In this document: positions 1 through 7,112 of the stretch, one piece after another | Layout: the number at the start of each line of letters is the position of its first letter | Position numbering within the stretch: the stretch's first letter is position 1 | NCBI GenBank assembly: GCA_019264505.1 | Contig: JAHUZY010000414.1 | Coordinates: 1 to 16,442 of the forward strand | DNA from: Phenylobacterium sp. | GTDB lineage: Bacteria; Pseudomonadota; Alphaproteobacteria; Caulobacterales; Caulobacteraceae | Direction: 5' to 3' | Length of the DNA stretch: 16,442 nt | Made by a program: the position numbers and the translations under genes | Notes under the pieces: model-generated | What the model was told of the DNA's origin: nothing | The model's database searches: none | What the model saw: only the letters and a program-made list of their open reading frames with translations

Positions 1-2
1 CC

Positions 3-1469
3 CTGATTGAGACCCTGGGCTATGGGGCCATGCCGCTGGCCTTGCTGATGACCGGGGATCAGACCGCCGCGGTCGCCGCCATGGCCATGATCGGCGCGGT
101 TGCTCTCAGCGGCGCGGCTGAACTGCCGGCGTCCCGCCTGATCAGCGGCGCGGCGCTCGCCACCATCGGCGGGATGGCGCTGGCGGGCCTGACGCTGAGC
201 CCCGCCGCCACGCCCTGGCCCGCAGTCGCCGTGGCCGCCGTCGCGGTCGGCGCCATGTTCGCCTATGTGCTGGAAGCCGCCCTGCACCGGGAGGCCATCG
301 AAGGCGCCTTGGCCCAGGCTCTTGAGAGGGCCCGGGCGGGCGAACGGGCGGCGGAGACGGCCAACGCCGCCAAGAGCGCCTTCCTGGCCACCATGAGCCA
401 CGAGATCCGCACCCCCTTGAACGGCGTGCTGGGCATGAGCCAGGTGATGAGCCGCGATACCCTCAGCGCCCCGCAGCGGGAACGGTTGGAGGTGATCCGC
501 CAGTCCGGCGAGGCCCTGACCGCGCTCCTGAACAATGTGCTGGACCTGTCCAAGATCGAGGCCGGCCAGATGGAGGTGGAATCCATCCCCTTCGATCTGA
601 ACGAGATCCTTGAGTCGGCCCGGGCCACCTTCGCCACCCTGGCCCTGGACAAGGGCCTGCAGCTGGAAATGACCGTCGACGACAGCGCCCGGGGGGTCTT
701 TCAGGGCGATCCCACCCGCCTGCGCCAGGTGCTGTTCAACCTGCTCTCCAACGCCGTGAAGTTCACCGACGAAGGCACGGTCATCCTGGGCGCCGAGGCC
801 GCCCCCGGGGGGCTGAGACTCTGGGTGAGCGACACCGGCCCGGGCATGAGCCAGGCCGAGCTCAGCCGCCTGTTCGTCCGCTTCGCCCAGCTGGATTCCT
901 CAACCACCCGGCGGCACGGCGGGACCGGTCTCGGCCTGGCCATTTCCCACGAGCTGTGCGGACTGATGGGCGGGGCGCTGGAGGCGACCAGCGCGCCGGG
1001 CCAGGGCTCGACCTTCTCTCTCGTAGCGCCGCTGGTCCGGCTCGGCGACGCTGCGCCCACGCCGAGCATCACCCCCGCCCCCCCGGCTGGCGGCCTGACC
1101 GGGCTTCGGGTGCTGGCGGCGGAGGACAATGAGGTCAATCAGGTGGTGCTGCGCGCGCTGCTGGCGCCGCTCGGGGTCGAGCCGGTCATGGTCAGCGACG
1201 GCGCCGCGGCCGTGGCCGCCTGGGAGGCCGGCGAGTGGGACCTGGTGCTGATGGATGTGCGCATGCCGGTGATGGACGGCCTGGCGGCGACGGCGGCCAT
1301 CCGCGCCCGGGAACGGAGCCTGGGCCGGCGGCGAACGCCAATCATCGGCCTGTCGGCCGACGCCATGGATCACCAGGTGAACGAACTCCTGGCCGCCGGC
1401 ATGGACAGCCATGTGAGCAAGCCTATCGACGTCACCCGCCTCTATGGCGTGCTGGAGGCCGCCCTCTAG
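3..1469 (+). CDS. Hybrid sensor histidine kinase/response regulator, 5' end outside the window
   Basis: This is a membrane-bound two-component hybrid kinase that autophosphorylates on His and passes the phosphate to its own receiver. The frame is open to the left edge, so the gene probably starts upstream; the first ATG inside is at 30, and residues below count from it. About three Ala/Val-rich membrane segments are visible near residues 13-33, 36-55 and 63-85, followed by a short charged linker. The H-box ATMSHEIRTPLNG has the phospho-acceptor His at residue 124. The ATPase domain shows the N-box (RLRQVLFNLLSNAVKFT), DTGPGMS, FVRFAQ and GGTGLGLAIS. The C-terminal receiver has the acidic pair AEDNEVN, phospho-acceptor Asp 409 in LMDVRMPVMDG, and Lys in HVSKPID. 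No recognisable extracellular sensor domain is present in the visible part, and the signal is unknown. It ends in a 4-base convergent overlap with the FKBP gene. Confidence 0.93.
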   Translation: MIETLGYGAMPLALLMTGDQTAAVAAMAMIGAVALSGAAELPASRLISGAALATIGGMALAGLTLSPAATPWPAVAVAAVAVGAMFAYVLEAALHREAIEGALAQALERARAGERAAETANAAKSAFLATMSHEIRTPLNGVLGMSQVMSRDTLSAPQRERLEVIRQSGEALTALLNNVLDLSKIEAGQMEVESIPFDLNEILESARATFATLALDKGLQLEMTVDDSARGVFQGDPTRLRQVLFNLLSNAVKFTDEGTVILGAEAAPGGLRLWVSDTGPGMSQAELSRLFVRFAQLDSSTTRRHGGTGLGLAISHELCGLMGGALEATSAPGQGSTFSLVAPLVRLGDAAPTPSITPAPPAGGLTGLRVLAAEDNEVNQVVLRALLAPLGVEPVMVSDGAAAVAAWEAGEWDLVLMDVRMPVMDGLAATAAIRARERSLGRRRTPIIGLSADAMDHQVNELLAAGMDSHVSKPIDVTRLYGVLEAAL

Positions 1470-1948
1470 CCCCGCTGGACCCGGCCGGGGCCAGGCAGAA
1501 CATCGATCAGCTCGATGCGGAAGATCAGTACGCTGTTGGGCGGGATCGGCCCCTGGCCGGATTCGCCATAGCCCATCTCCGGCGGCACGGTGATGATCCA
1601 CTCGTCGCCCGGTCGCATCAGGGGCAGCACTTCCAGCCAGGCCGGGATCAGGCCGGCCAGGGGCATGGCCGCGGGCACCCCGCGCTCGTAGGAGGAGTCG
1701 AACACCTCTCCGTCGGCCAGCTTGCCTTCATAGTGGACCTTGACCTCGTCACCCGGGCTCGGCTTCAGACCGTCGGCCGGGCCAGACCGCACGACCTCGT
1801 ACTGGACGCCGGACGGCAGGGTCTCGACCCCGTCACGCTCGGCGTTCTCCGCCATATAGATCTTGGCCTCGGACGCCGCCTCGCCCCCTTGCGGGGAACA
1901 GGCGACCAGGGCCAGGGCCGCGGCCAGGGCGAGCAGGGGAGCGAGCAT
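1466..1948 (-). CDS. FKBP-type peptidyl-prolyl cis-trans isomerase, predicted lipoprotein
   Basis: This about 160-residue protein is predicted to catalyse cis-trans isomerisation of Xaa-Pro bonds, probably assisting folding in the periplasm. The N terminus is a hydrophobic signal ending in the lipobox LVAC, with the acylated Cys near residue 17. The FKBP fold follows from about residue 55: VKVHYEGKLADGEVFDSS, then a WLEVLPLMRPGDEW segment, then PPEMGYGESG and IPPNSVLIFRIELIDV. These match the usual FKBP core. Two adjacent starts exist, GTG at 1951 and ATG at 1948. I prefer the ATG because AAGGA lies about 8 bases upstream of it. The gene follows threonine ammonia-lyase with a gap of about 42 bases on the same strand, so cotranscription is likely. 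Its stop shares the palindrome CTAG with the stop of the opposing kinase gene. Confidence 0.92.
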   Translation of the reverse strand: MLAPLLALAAALALVACSPQGGEAASEAKIYMAENAERDGVETLPSGVQYEVVRSGPADGLKPSPGDEVKVHYEGKLADGEVFDSSYERGVPAAMPLAGLIPAWLEVLPLMRPGDEWIITVPPEMGYGESGQGPIPPNSVLIFRIELIDVLPGPGRVQRG

Positions 1949-1990
1949 CACGGACGTCCTTGGGTGACGAGGGTCTTTGCGGGATATGAG

Positions 1991-3199
1991 TCAGACGGCC
2001 CGCGGCGGATAGCCCCGCTCACGCAGGGCGTCCATGATTTCCTGGGTGTGCTTGGCGTCGCGGGTCTCGATCATGATGTCGAACTCCGCCCCCTTGGCCG
2101 GCACGTCCAGGGCCAGGCGGTTATGCGCCACCTCGACGATGTTGGCGCCCATCTGACCGATGATGGCCGAGACATTGGCCAGCAGACCCGGCCGGTCGTC
2201 GCCGATGATCCGCAGGGAGACGAGGCGCTGCTCCCGCACCAGCTCCCGGGTCAGGACCGAGGCCAGCAGGCGGGTGTCGATATTGCCGCCGGTGATGATC
2301 AGGCCCGCCTTCTTGCCGCGGAACCGTTCGGGATAGGCCAGCAGGCCGGCCAGCGCCGCCGCACCGGCCCCTTCGGCCACGGTCTTCTCCACATTGCAGT
2401 AGAGGGCTACGGCGCGCTCGAAGAAGGGCTCCTCAACCAGCAGGACCTCATCGATCAGCGGCCGGGCCACGCCATAGCTGACATCCCCCACCTGCTTGAC
2501 GGCGATGCCCTCGGCGATCGTCGCCCCGCCGGTTCCGCTGGCCCCGTTCACCCCGCGCATGCGGGCGGTGAAGGACGGGTACATGGCCGGCTCCAGGCCG
2601 ACGACCTGGATGCCGGGTTTCAGATGCTTGGCCGCCGTGGCGCACCCGGCGATCAGCCCGCCGCCGCCTATGGGGATCGGCAGGACGTCCAGGTCCGGCA
2701 CGTCCTCCAGCATCTCCAGGGCCACCGTGCCTTGGCCGGCCATCACGTCCAGGTCGTTGAACGGATGGACAAAGACCAGGTCGCGCTCTTCGCAGATCTG
2801 CTTGGCCTTGCCAGACGCCTCGTCATAGCCATCGCCCTCGAGCACCACCTCGGCCCCGAAGGCCCTGGTCTGCTGCACCTTCACGAAGGGGGTGGAGCGG
2901 GGCATGACGATGGTCACGGGGATGCCCAGGCGGGCGGCGTGATAGGCCAGGCCCTGGCTGTGATTGCCGGCCGAGGCGGCGATGACGCCGCGCTTCTTTT
3001 CGGCGTCGGTCAGCTGCAGCAGCTTGTTGAGCGCCCCGCGCTCCTTATAGGCGGCGGTGAACTGCAGGTTCTCGAACTTCACCCATACCTCGGCCCCGGT
3101 AATCTCCGACAGCGTCTTCGACAGGCGGCACGGGGTGCGCTCGATATGGCCGTTCAGCCGGTCGGCTGCGGCGCGGATGTCGTCGATGGAAAGCGTCAT
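1991..3199 (-). CDS. ilvA: Threonine ammonia-lyase (threonine dehydratase) with C-terminal ACT domain
   Basis: This PLP-dependent enzyme deaminates L-threonine to 2-oxobutanoate and ammonia, feeding isoleucine synthesis or threonine catabolism. From the ATG at 3199 it is 402 residues. The PLP Schiff-base lysine is Lys 52 in TAAYKERGA. The substrate loop SAGNHSQG and the phosphate-binding loop GGGGLIAG are both present, and a single ACT domain begins near residue 325 (VSLRIIGDDRPGLLANVSAI). This is the short single-ACT form rather than the double-ACT form of E. coli IlvA, so allosteric behaviour cannot be read off directly. The frame can be extended to a TTG at 3280. The extra 27 residues are Pro/Arg-rich and precede the conserved start, so I reject that extension. 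No good Shine-Dalgarno precedes either start. The single-ACT family is annotated both ilvA and tdcB-like, so the symbol is tentative. Confidence 0.93.
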   Translation of the reverse strand: MTLSIDDIRAAADRLNGHIERTPCRLSKTLSEITGAEVWVKFENLQFTAAYKERGALNKLLQLTDAEKKRGVIAASAGNHSQGLAYHAARLGIPVTIVMPRSTPFVKVQQTRAFGAEVVLEGDGYDEASGKAKQICEERDLVFVHPFNDLDVMAGQGTVALEMLEDVPDLDVLPIPIGGGGLIAGCATAAKHLKPGIQVVGLEPAMYPSFTARMRGVNGASGTGGATIAEGIAVKQVGDVSYGVARPLIDEVLLVEEPFFERAVALYCNVEKTVAEGAGAAALAGLLAYPERFRGKKAGLIITGGNIDTRLLASVLTRELVREQRLVSLRIIGDDRPGLLANVSAIIGQMGANIVEVAHNRLALDVPAKGAEFDIMIETRDAKHTQEIMDALRERGYPPRAV

Positions 3200-3282
3200 A
3201 GAATTCGGAGGTCCGGGGAGGCCGCCCGGCGAGGGGGGCGGAAAGGCCGGCAACCTATCGGGCGCGGAGACCCTTCGCAATG

Positions 3283-4392
3283 TCAGGCCGAGCGCAGGCC
3301 CCGCAGGCGGTCGACCCGGCGCATGGCCTTGCCCGGCAGTTCGGACATGCCCCCCAGCGGCAGGGACTCCGCCGCCCGCCTCAGACTGTAGGCGGCCTGT
3401 CGCAACAGGGTGGCCGGCGACAGCACGCCGACGAAGCCGTGGCCGACGCTGACCTGGGCGTTGGCCAGCTCGCGCTTGAACCGGTAGTCGCCGGCCCCGA
3501 GGTCCAGGCGATGATAGGGGGTGGTCTCCATCCAGCGCAGGATGTCCTGAAACAGCAGCAGGCCCGGCGAATAGCGGTCGAAGGCCGGATCATGGGCGAT
3601 CAGCCAGCCGTGGATGGTGCGGGCGCCGCGCAGGTGCAGGTGAACCGCCGCCAGCTTGCCGCCGATGTGCAGGGAGAAGAGCGCGCCGCCGAACTCCGGG
3701 TCGCGGCTCTCGAACAGATCGGAGATCAGCCGCCGGGTCCAGCCGGGCTGGAAGATGTCGAACTGGCCGGTGGCCTTGAGCTGAGCCCGCTTCCAGGCGA
3801 TCAGCTGGTCGAAGTCGCTCGACGCCCGGCTGAAGGGGGTGAAGACCACCTCGCCCAGCTCCCGCTGCGCCTTGCGGCGCTTCTTGTCGCAATCCTTGAG
3901 CAGGCCGACGCCTGCGGCGCGGCGCTCGGCGGCGTAGGCCTCATAGCTGGGGCCGATATCGGCCACCTGGGACAGGGACTCCCCGTGCGAGAATCCCTGA
4001 AAGGGGCCGCTGGCGTCCAGCATGTGGCAGAAGTCGAGACGCTGGACCCCCAGAGCAGCGACGATCTCCCGGGCGCCGATCTCCAGTCCCGGCGCGGCCA
4101 CCAGACCCTGATAGTCGCAGAGCGGCGCGCCCACGGGCAGGGCTGTGGCGCCCCCCACATGCACGGCCACAAAGCCCAGATCCTGGGTCCGGTCCCCCAC
4201 CACCGCGACCCGTACGCCGCGGGTGGCGGTGGCGCCCCTGGCCTGGGCCCGCTCCACCGCCCGCGCCCAATGGGGCGACAGGAAGGGGCTGTCATAGGTG
4301 ATGTCCTGCTGAGCCTGCAGCTCACTCCAGCGGTCCAGGCGCGCCGGCGTCAGGTCCTGGGGACGGACCACCTCGATCTGCAGGGCGGACAT
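3283..4392 (-). CDS. GNAT-superfamily acyltransferase, CelD/BcsL-like
   Basis: This 369-residue protein is predicted to be cytoplasmic; I see no signal peptide or membrane segment. The C-terminal half carries the acyltransferase fold typical of CelD/BcsL (Acetyltransf_6) proteins. Examples are GGKLAAVHLHLRGARTIHGW, then a segment around FDRYSPGLLLFQDILRWM, then HRLDLGAGDYRFKRELA. Family members acylate sugars or peptides, often for exopolysaccharide or holdfast. Caulobacter HfsK, a holdfast N-acyltransferase, belongs to this broad group, but I cannot say whether this is its orthologue. There are no polysaccharide genes in the window. The gene lies about 70 bases downstream of the ABC ATPase gene and about 80 bases upstream of threonine ammonia-lyase on the same strand. 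No clear ribosome-binding site precedes the ATG at 4392. Confidence 0.82.
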   Translation of the reverse strand: MSALQIEVVRPQDLTPARLDRWSELQAQQDITYDSPFLSPHWARAVERAQARGATATRGVRVAVVGDRTQDLGFVAVHVGGATALPVGAPLCDYQGLVAAPGLEIGAREIVAALGVQRLDFCHMLDASGPFQGFSHGESLSQVADIGPSYEAYAAERRAAGVGLLKDCDKKRRKAQRELGEVVFTPFSRASSDFDQLIAWKRAQLKATGQFDIFQPGWTRRLISDLFESRDPEFGGALFSLHIGGKLAAVHLHLRGARTIHGWLIAHDPAFDRYSPGLLLFQDILRWMETTPYHRLDLGAGDYRFKRELANAQVSVGHGFVGVLSPATLLRQAAYSLRRAAESLPLGGMSELPGKAMRRVDRLRGLRSA

Positions 4393-4463
4393 GGACGGGG
4401 TTACTCGACAGGGTTGCGGTCAAGCCATGCTACGCGCCGAAGGGTTTCCGACGGGTTGCCGCC

Positions 4464-6323
4464 TCAGGCGGCGCCGCGATTTTCCCAGTCCACGTCGAAT
4501 TCCGACACCAGATGCCCCGGCGCAACCTCGTTCAGGCGCGGCACATAGATCGGCGCCAGGGGATCGACGCTGACCCGCGAGGGCAGGAAGCGCAGGGCCG
4601 CGGCGGGGTCCATGGGGCTGGGCGGTTCGCCTGACAGCTTCAGCCGCTGGCGGTTGCGCTCCCGCTCGGGGTCGGGGATGGGCGCGGCCGAGAGCAGGGC
4701 GCGGGTGTAGGGGTGTTGGGGATCAGCATAGAGCTTGTCCCGGTCGGCCAGCTCCATGACCCGACCGAGGAACAGCACCATCACCCGGTGGCTGATCTCG
4801 CGGACCACGGCCAGGTCGTGGCTGATGAAGATCATCGCCAGGCCCATCTCCTTCTGCAGGTCGATGAGCAGGTCGATGATCTGGGCGCGGATCGAGACGT
4901 CCAGGGCCGAGACCGCCTCGTCGCAGATGACCAGCTTGGGCTTGAGGATCATGGCCCGGGCGATGCCCACCCGCTGGTTCTGGCCGCCAGACAGTTCATG
5001 CGGATAGCGGTTGATCAACTCTGGCGAGAGGCCGGCGCGGGCCATCATGCCGGCCACCTCGGCGTCCCGGGCGTCGCGGTTCAGCTGCGGGGCGAAGATC
5101 TTCAGGGGCTCGGCGATGGAGTCGCCGATGGTCATCCGCGGGTCGAGGCTGGCCAGCGGGTCCTGGAAGACGATCTGCAGGTCCTTGCGGGCCGCCCGCA
5201 TCTCCGCCTTCTGGGCGTGGGTGATGTCGCGGCCCATCAGGGTGACGACCCCGTCGGTGGGCTTGACCAGATTCAGCACCGCCCGCGACAGGGTGGACTT
5301 GCCGCAGCCGCTCTCGCCCACCACGCCCAGGGTCTCACCCTGGCGCACGTCGAAGGAGACGCCGTCCACGGCCCGCAGCTGGCGCATGCCGCCCAGCAGG
5401 CCCTGGCGGATGGGGAACCAGACCTTGATGTCCTTGGCCTCGACGATCACCGGGGCGTCGGCGGCCACGGGGGCGACGGTGGGCCGGCCGCCGCGGTCGG
5501 CGCGGTCCAGGCGCGGGATCGCATCGAGCAGGTCGCGGGTGTACTGGACCTTGGGCGTGGCGAAGAGCTCGCGCACCGGCCCCTCCTCCACATACTGACC
5601 ATCCTTCATCACGCAGACCCGGTCGGCGAGGCGGGCGATGACCCCCATGTCGTGGGTGATCAGCACCATGGCCGTGCCGGTCTCGCGGCCCAGTTCGGCC
5701 ATCAGGTCGAGGATCTCGGCCTGGACGGTGACGTCCAGCGCCGTGGTCGGCTCATCAGCGATCAGCAGCTCCGGCCCCCCGGCCATGGCCGCAGCCACCA
5801 TCACCCGCTGGCGCATGCCGCCGGACAGCTCGTGGGGATACTGGCGCAGGCGCCGCGAGGCGTCGGGGATGCGCACATGGTCCAGCCACTGGCGCGCCCT
5901 CGCCATGGCGTCGCTGGCCGACAGGCCCAGATGCAGCCGCAGGGGCTCGGCGATCTGCTCGCCGATCCGCACATGGGGGGTGAGCGCCGTCAGCGGGTCC
6001 TGGAAGATCATGGTCATCTTCGAGCCGCGCAGGCGGTTCAGGGCCCGCGGCTTCAGGCCCAGAATCTCCTGGCCCTGGAACCGCACCGAGCCGGTGGCCC
6101 GGCCGTTCTGGGCCAGCAGGCCCATGACCGTCATGAAGGTCTGGCTCTTGCCCGAACCGCTTTCGCCCACCACGCCCAGGGTCTCGCCCCGGGCCACCTG
6201 CAGACTCACCCCGCGCACGGCCTGGACGGCGCCGTCATGGGTGTCGAAGGTGACCTTCAGATCATCGATCGCCAGGACGGGGGTGGCGGTCGCCGACACG
6301 GACGCGGACTTGGGCTCGGACAA
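4464..6323 (-). CDS. Fused dual ATP-binding protein of a peptide/nickel-type ABC transporter
   Basis: This 619-residue cytoplasmic protein carries two complete ABC ATPase domains in tandem, equivalent to a DppD-DppF fusion (YejF/GsiA type), and energises uptake of oligopeptides or similar solutes. Domain 1 has Walker A GESGSGKS near residue 53, signature LSGGMRQR and Walker [13 protein letters not shown]. Domain 2 has Walker A GESGCGKS with Lys 342, signature LSGGQNQR and Walker [13 protein letters not shown]. Each is followed by the oligopeptide-family C-terminal extension ([11 protein letters not shown] in domain 2). I chose the TTG at 6323, giving an MSEPKS start, because GGAG lies 9 bases upstream. 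An in-frame TTG at 6386 would add 21 Arg-rich residues with no similar support. No permease or binding-protein gene lies beside it, so the partners are elsewhere or upstream of a broken operon. Confidence 0.92.
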   Translation of the reverse strand: MSEPKSASVSATATPVLAIDDLKVTFDTHDGAVQAVRGVSLQVARGETLGVVGESGSGKSQTFMTVMGLLAQNGRATGSVRFQGQEILGLKPRALNRLRGSKMTMIFQDPLTALTPHVRIGEQIAEPLRLHLGLSASDAMARARQWLDHVRIPDASRRLRQYPHELSGGMRQRVMVAAAMAGGPELLIADEPTTALDVTVQAEILDLMAELGRETGTAMVLITHDMGVIARLADRVCVMKDGQYVEEGPVRELFATPKVQYTRDLLDAIPRLDRADRGGRPTVAPVAADAPVIVEAKDIKVWFPIRQGLLGGMRQLRAVDGVSFDVRQGETLGVVGESGCGKSTLSRAVLNLVKPTDGVVTLMGRDITHAQKAEMRAARKDLQIVFQDPLASLDPRMTIGDSIAEPLKIFAPQLNRDARDAEVAGMMARAGLSPELINRYPHELSGGQNQRVGIARAMILKPKLVICDEAVSALDVSIRAQIIDLLIDLQKEMGLAMIFISHDLAVVREISHRVMVLFLGRVMELADRDKLYADPQHPYTRALLSAAPIPDPERERNRQRLKLSGEPPSPMDPAAALRFLPSRVSVDPLAPIYVPRLNEVAPGHLVSEFDVDWENRGAA

Positions 6324-6430
6324 GGGGACGGACTCCAGATCGTTTCGCCTGTGACCATAGACCGCCGCCGCCCGCTTGTGAAACAACCGCCGCCGGGGCG
6401 CCGTCGCCCCGCGAGCCTTCAGAGGAGCCC

Positions 6431-6961
6431 ATGGCCGCCGACGCCGAAAAACGCGCCAGACCCGCCCTGTTCCTGGACCGGGACGGGGTGCTGAACGTCG
6501 ATCATGGCTATGTCTACCGCTGGGCGGACTTCACCTGGATCGGCGGCGCCAAGGCCGTGATCGCGGCCTTCAACCGGGCCGGCTGGTGGGTCTTTGTGGT
6601 CACCAACCAGTCGGGCGTCGGGCGGGGCTATTACACTGAGGCCGACATGCACGCCCTGCACACGGCCATGGCCGAGGACCTGGCCAGGGACGGGGCGCGG
6701 ATCGACGCCTTCTACCACTGCCCCCACCACCCCGAGGCGGTGGTCGAGGCCTATCGGCATCCCGATCCCCCCGACCGCAAGCCCAATCCCGGCATGCTGC
6801 TGCGGGCCATGGCCGACTGGCCGGTGGACCAGGCCGCCTCCTTCATGATCGGCGACAAGCCCGGCGACATGGAGGCCGCCGCCCGGGCGGGGATCGAGGG
6901 CCTGCTGTTCGAAGGCGGCGACCTGCGCGCCTTCCTCAAGGCCCAGGGCCGCCTGCCGTAA
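6431..6961 (+). CDS. HAD-IIIA phosphatase, GmhB-like (D,D-heptose 1,7-bisphosphate phosphatase family)
   Basis: This 176-residue cytosolic HAD hydrolase is most like GmhB, which removes the C7 phosphate of D-glycero-manno-heptose 1,7-bisphosphate in lipopolysaccharide heptose synthesis. The nucleophile and acid/base aspartates are Asp 16 and Asp 18 in [15 protein letters not shown]. Motif II is [11 protein letters not shown] with Thr 58, motif III is RKPNPGML, and motif IV is [13 protein letters not shown]. coli GmhB binds structural zinc with C-x-H on one side and C-x-C on the other. Here the first half is kept (Cys 97, His 99 in HCPHHPE) but the C-x-C is replaced by a Pro/Asp stretch before RKP, and Cys 97 is the only cysteine. 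AGAGGAG sits just upstream of the ATG. There are no neighbouring heptose genes, so a different sugar-phosphate substrate is possible and I withhold the symbol. Confidence 0.87.
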   Translation: MAADAEKRARPALFLDRDGVLNVDHGYVYRWADFTWIGGAKAVIAAFNRAGWWVFVVTNQSGVGRGYYTEADMHALHTAMAEDLARDGARIDAFYHCPHHPEAVVEAYRHPDPPDRKPNPGMLLRAMADWPVDQAASFMIGDKPGDMEAAARAGIEGLLFEGGDLRAFLKAQGRLP

Positions 6962-6972
6962 CCCCCTCCTCG

Positions 6973-7056
6973 GTCACCCTCGGGCTTGACCCGAGGGCCC
7001 ATGCACACAGTCGATCGCCGGTGTTCATGGATGGTCGGGTCAAGCCCGACCATGAC
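6973..7056. repeat. Compound palindromic intergenic repeat (three nested stems)
   Basis: Left arm 6977-6997 is an 8-bp perfect hairpin (CCCTCGGG, loop CTTGA). Right arm 7031-7053 is a 9-bp perfect hairpin (ATGGTCGGG, loop TCAAG). The two loops are complementary, and the 15-base core of one arm is the reverse complement of the core of the other. Between them, 6999-7008 and 7021-7030 pair at 9 of 10 positions around a central CGATCG, and GTCA/TGAC closes the outside. The whole is therefore a single imperfect palindrome of about 84 bp. Intergenic elements of this type are, as far as I recall, repeated in Caulobacteraceae genomes. It also lies where a bidirectional terminator would serve the convergent phosphatase and ligase genes. 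Confidence 0.75.
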
Positions 7057-7070
7057 GGGGAAACGGCGGC

Positions 7071-7105
7071 GCGAGCGAAGCGAGCCTCGAAGGACGCAAA
7101 GCGCC
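7071..7105. repeat. Possible remnant of a dispersed alphaproteobacterial intergenic repeat
   Basis: On the minus strand this reads GCGTCCTTCGAGGCTCGCTT followed by CGCTCGC. That resembles one half of the widespread inverted repeat whose full form continues to an ATGACG-type end. Only half is present, and it abuts the ligase stop codon. It contains the direct repeat GCGAGC-GAA-GCGAGC. The identification is from memory of the repeat type. Confidence 0.35.
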
Positions 7106-7112
7106 TGCGCCC

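Noticed and set aside
3222..3241. CCGCCC/GGGCGG hairpin between the acyltransferase and ilvA
   Set aside because: It is a short pure-GC stem of the kind expected by chance in this composition, with no T-run.
3200..3280. N-terminal extension of threonine ammonia-lyase to TTG 3280
   Set aside because: It adds a Pro/Arg-rich stretch not expected in the family, and there is no supporting ribosome-binding site.
1235..3391. 718-codon open frame on the plus strand
   Set aside because: It lies antisense to the FKBP and threonine ammonia-lyase genes. The translation is rich in Gly, Arg, His, Gln and Asp with no recognisable domain, typical of a frame kept open by high GC.
4713..6494. 593-codon open frame on the plus strand
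   Set aside because: It is the complement of the dual ATPase gene. Composition is His/Gly/Asp-rich and it lacks any motif, while the minus strand has complete Walker and signature motifs.
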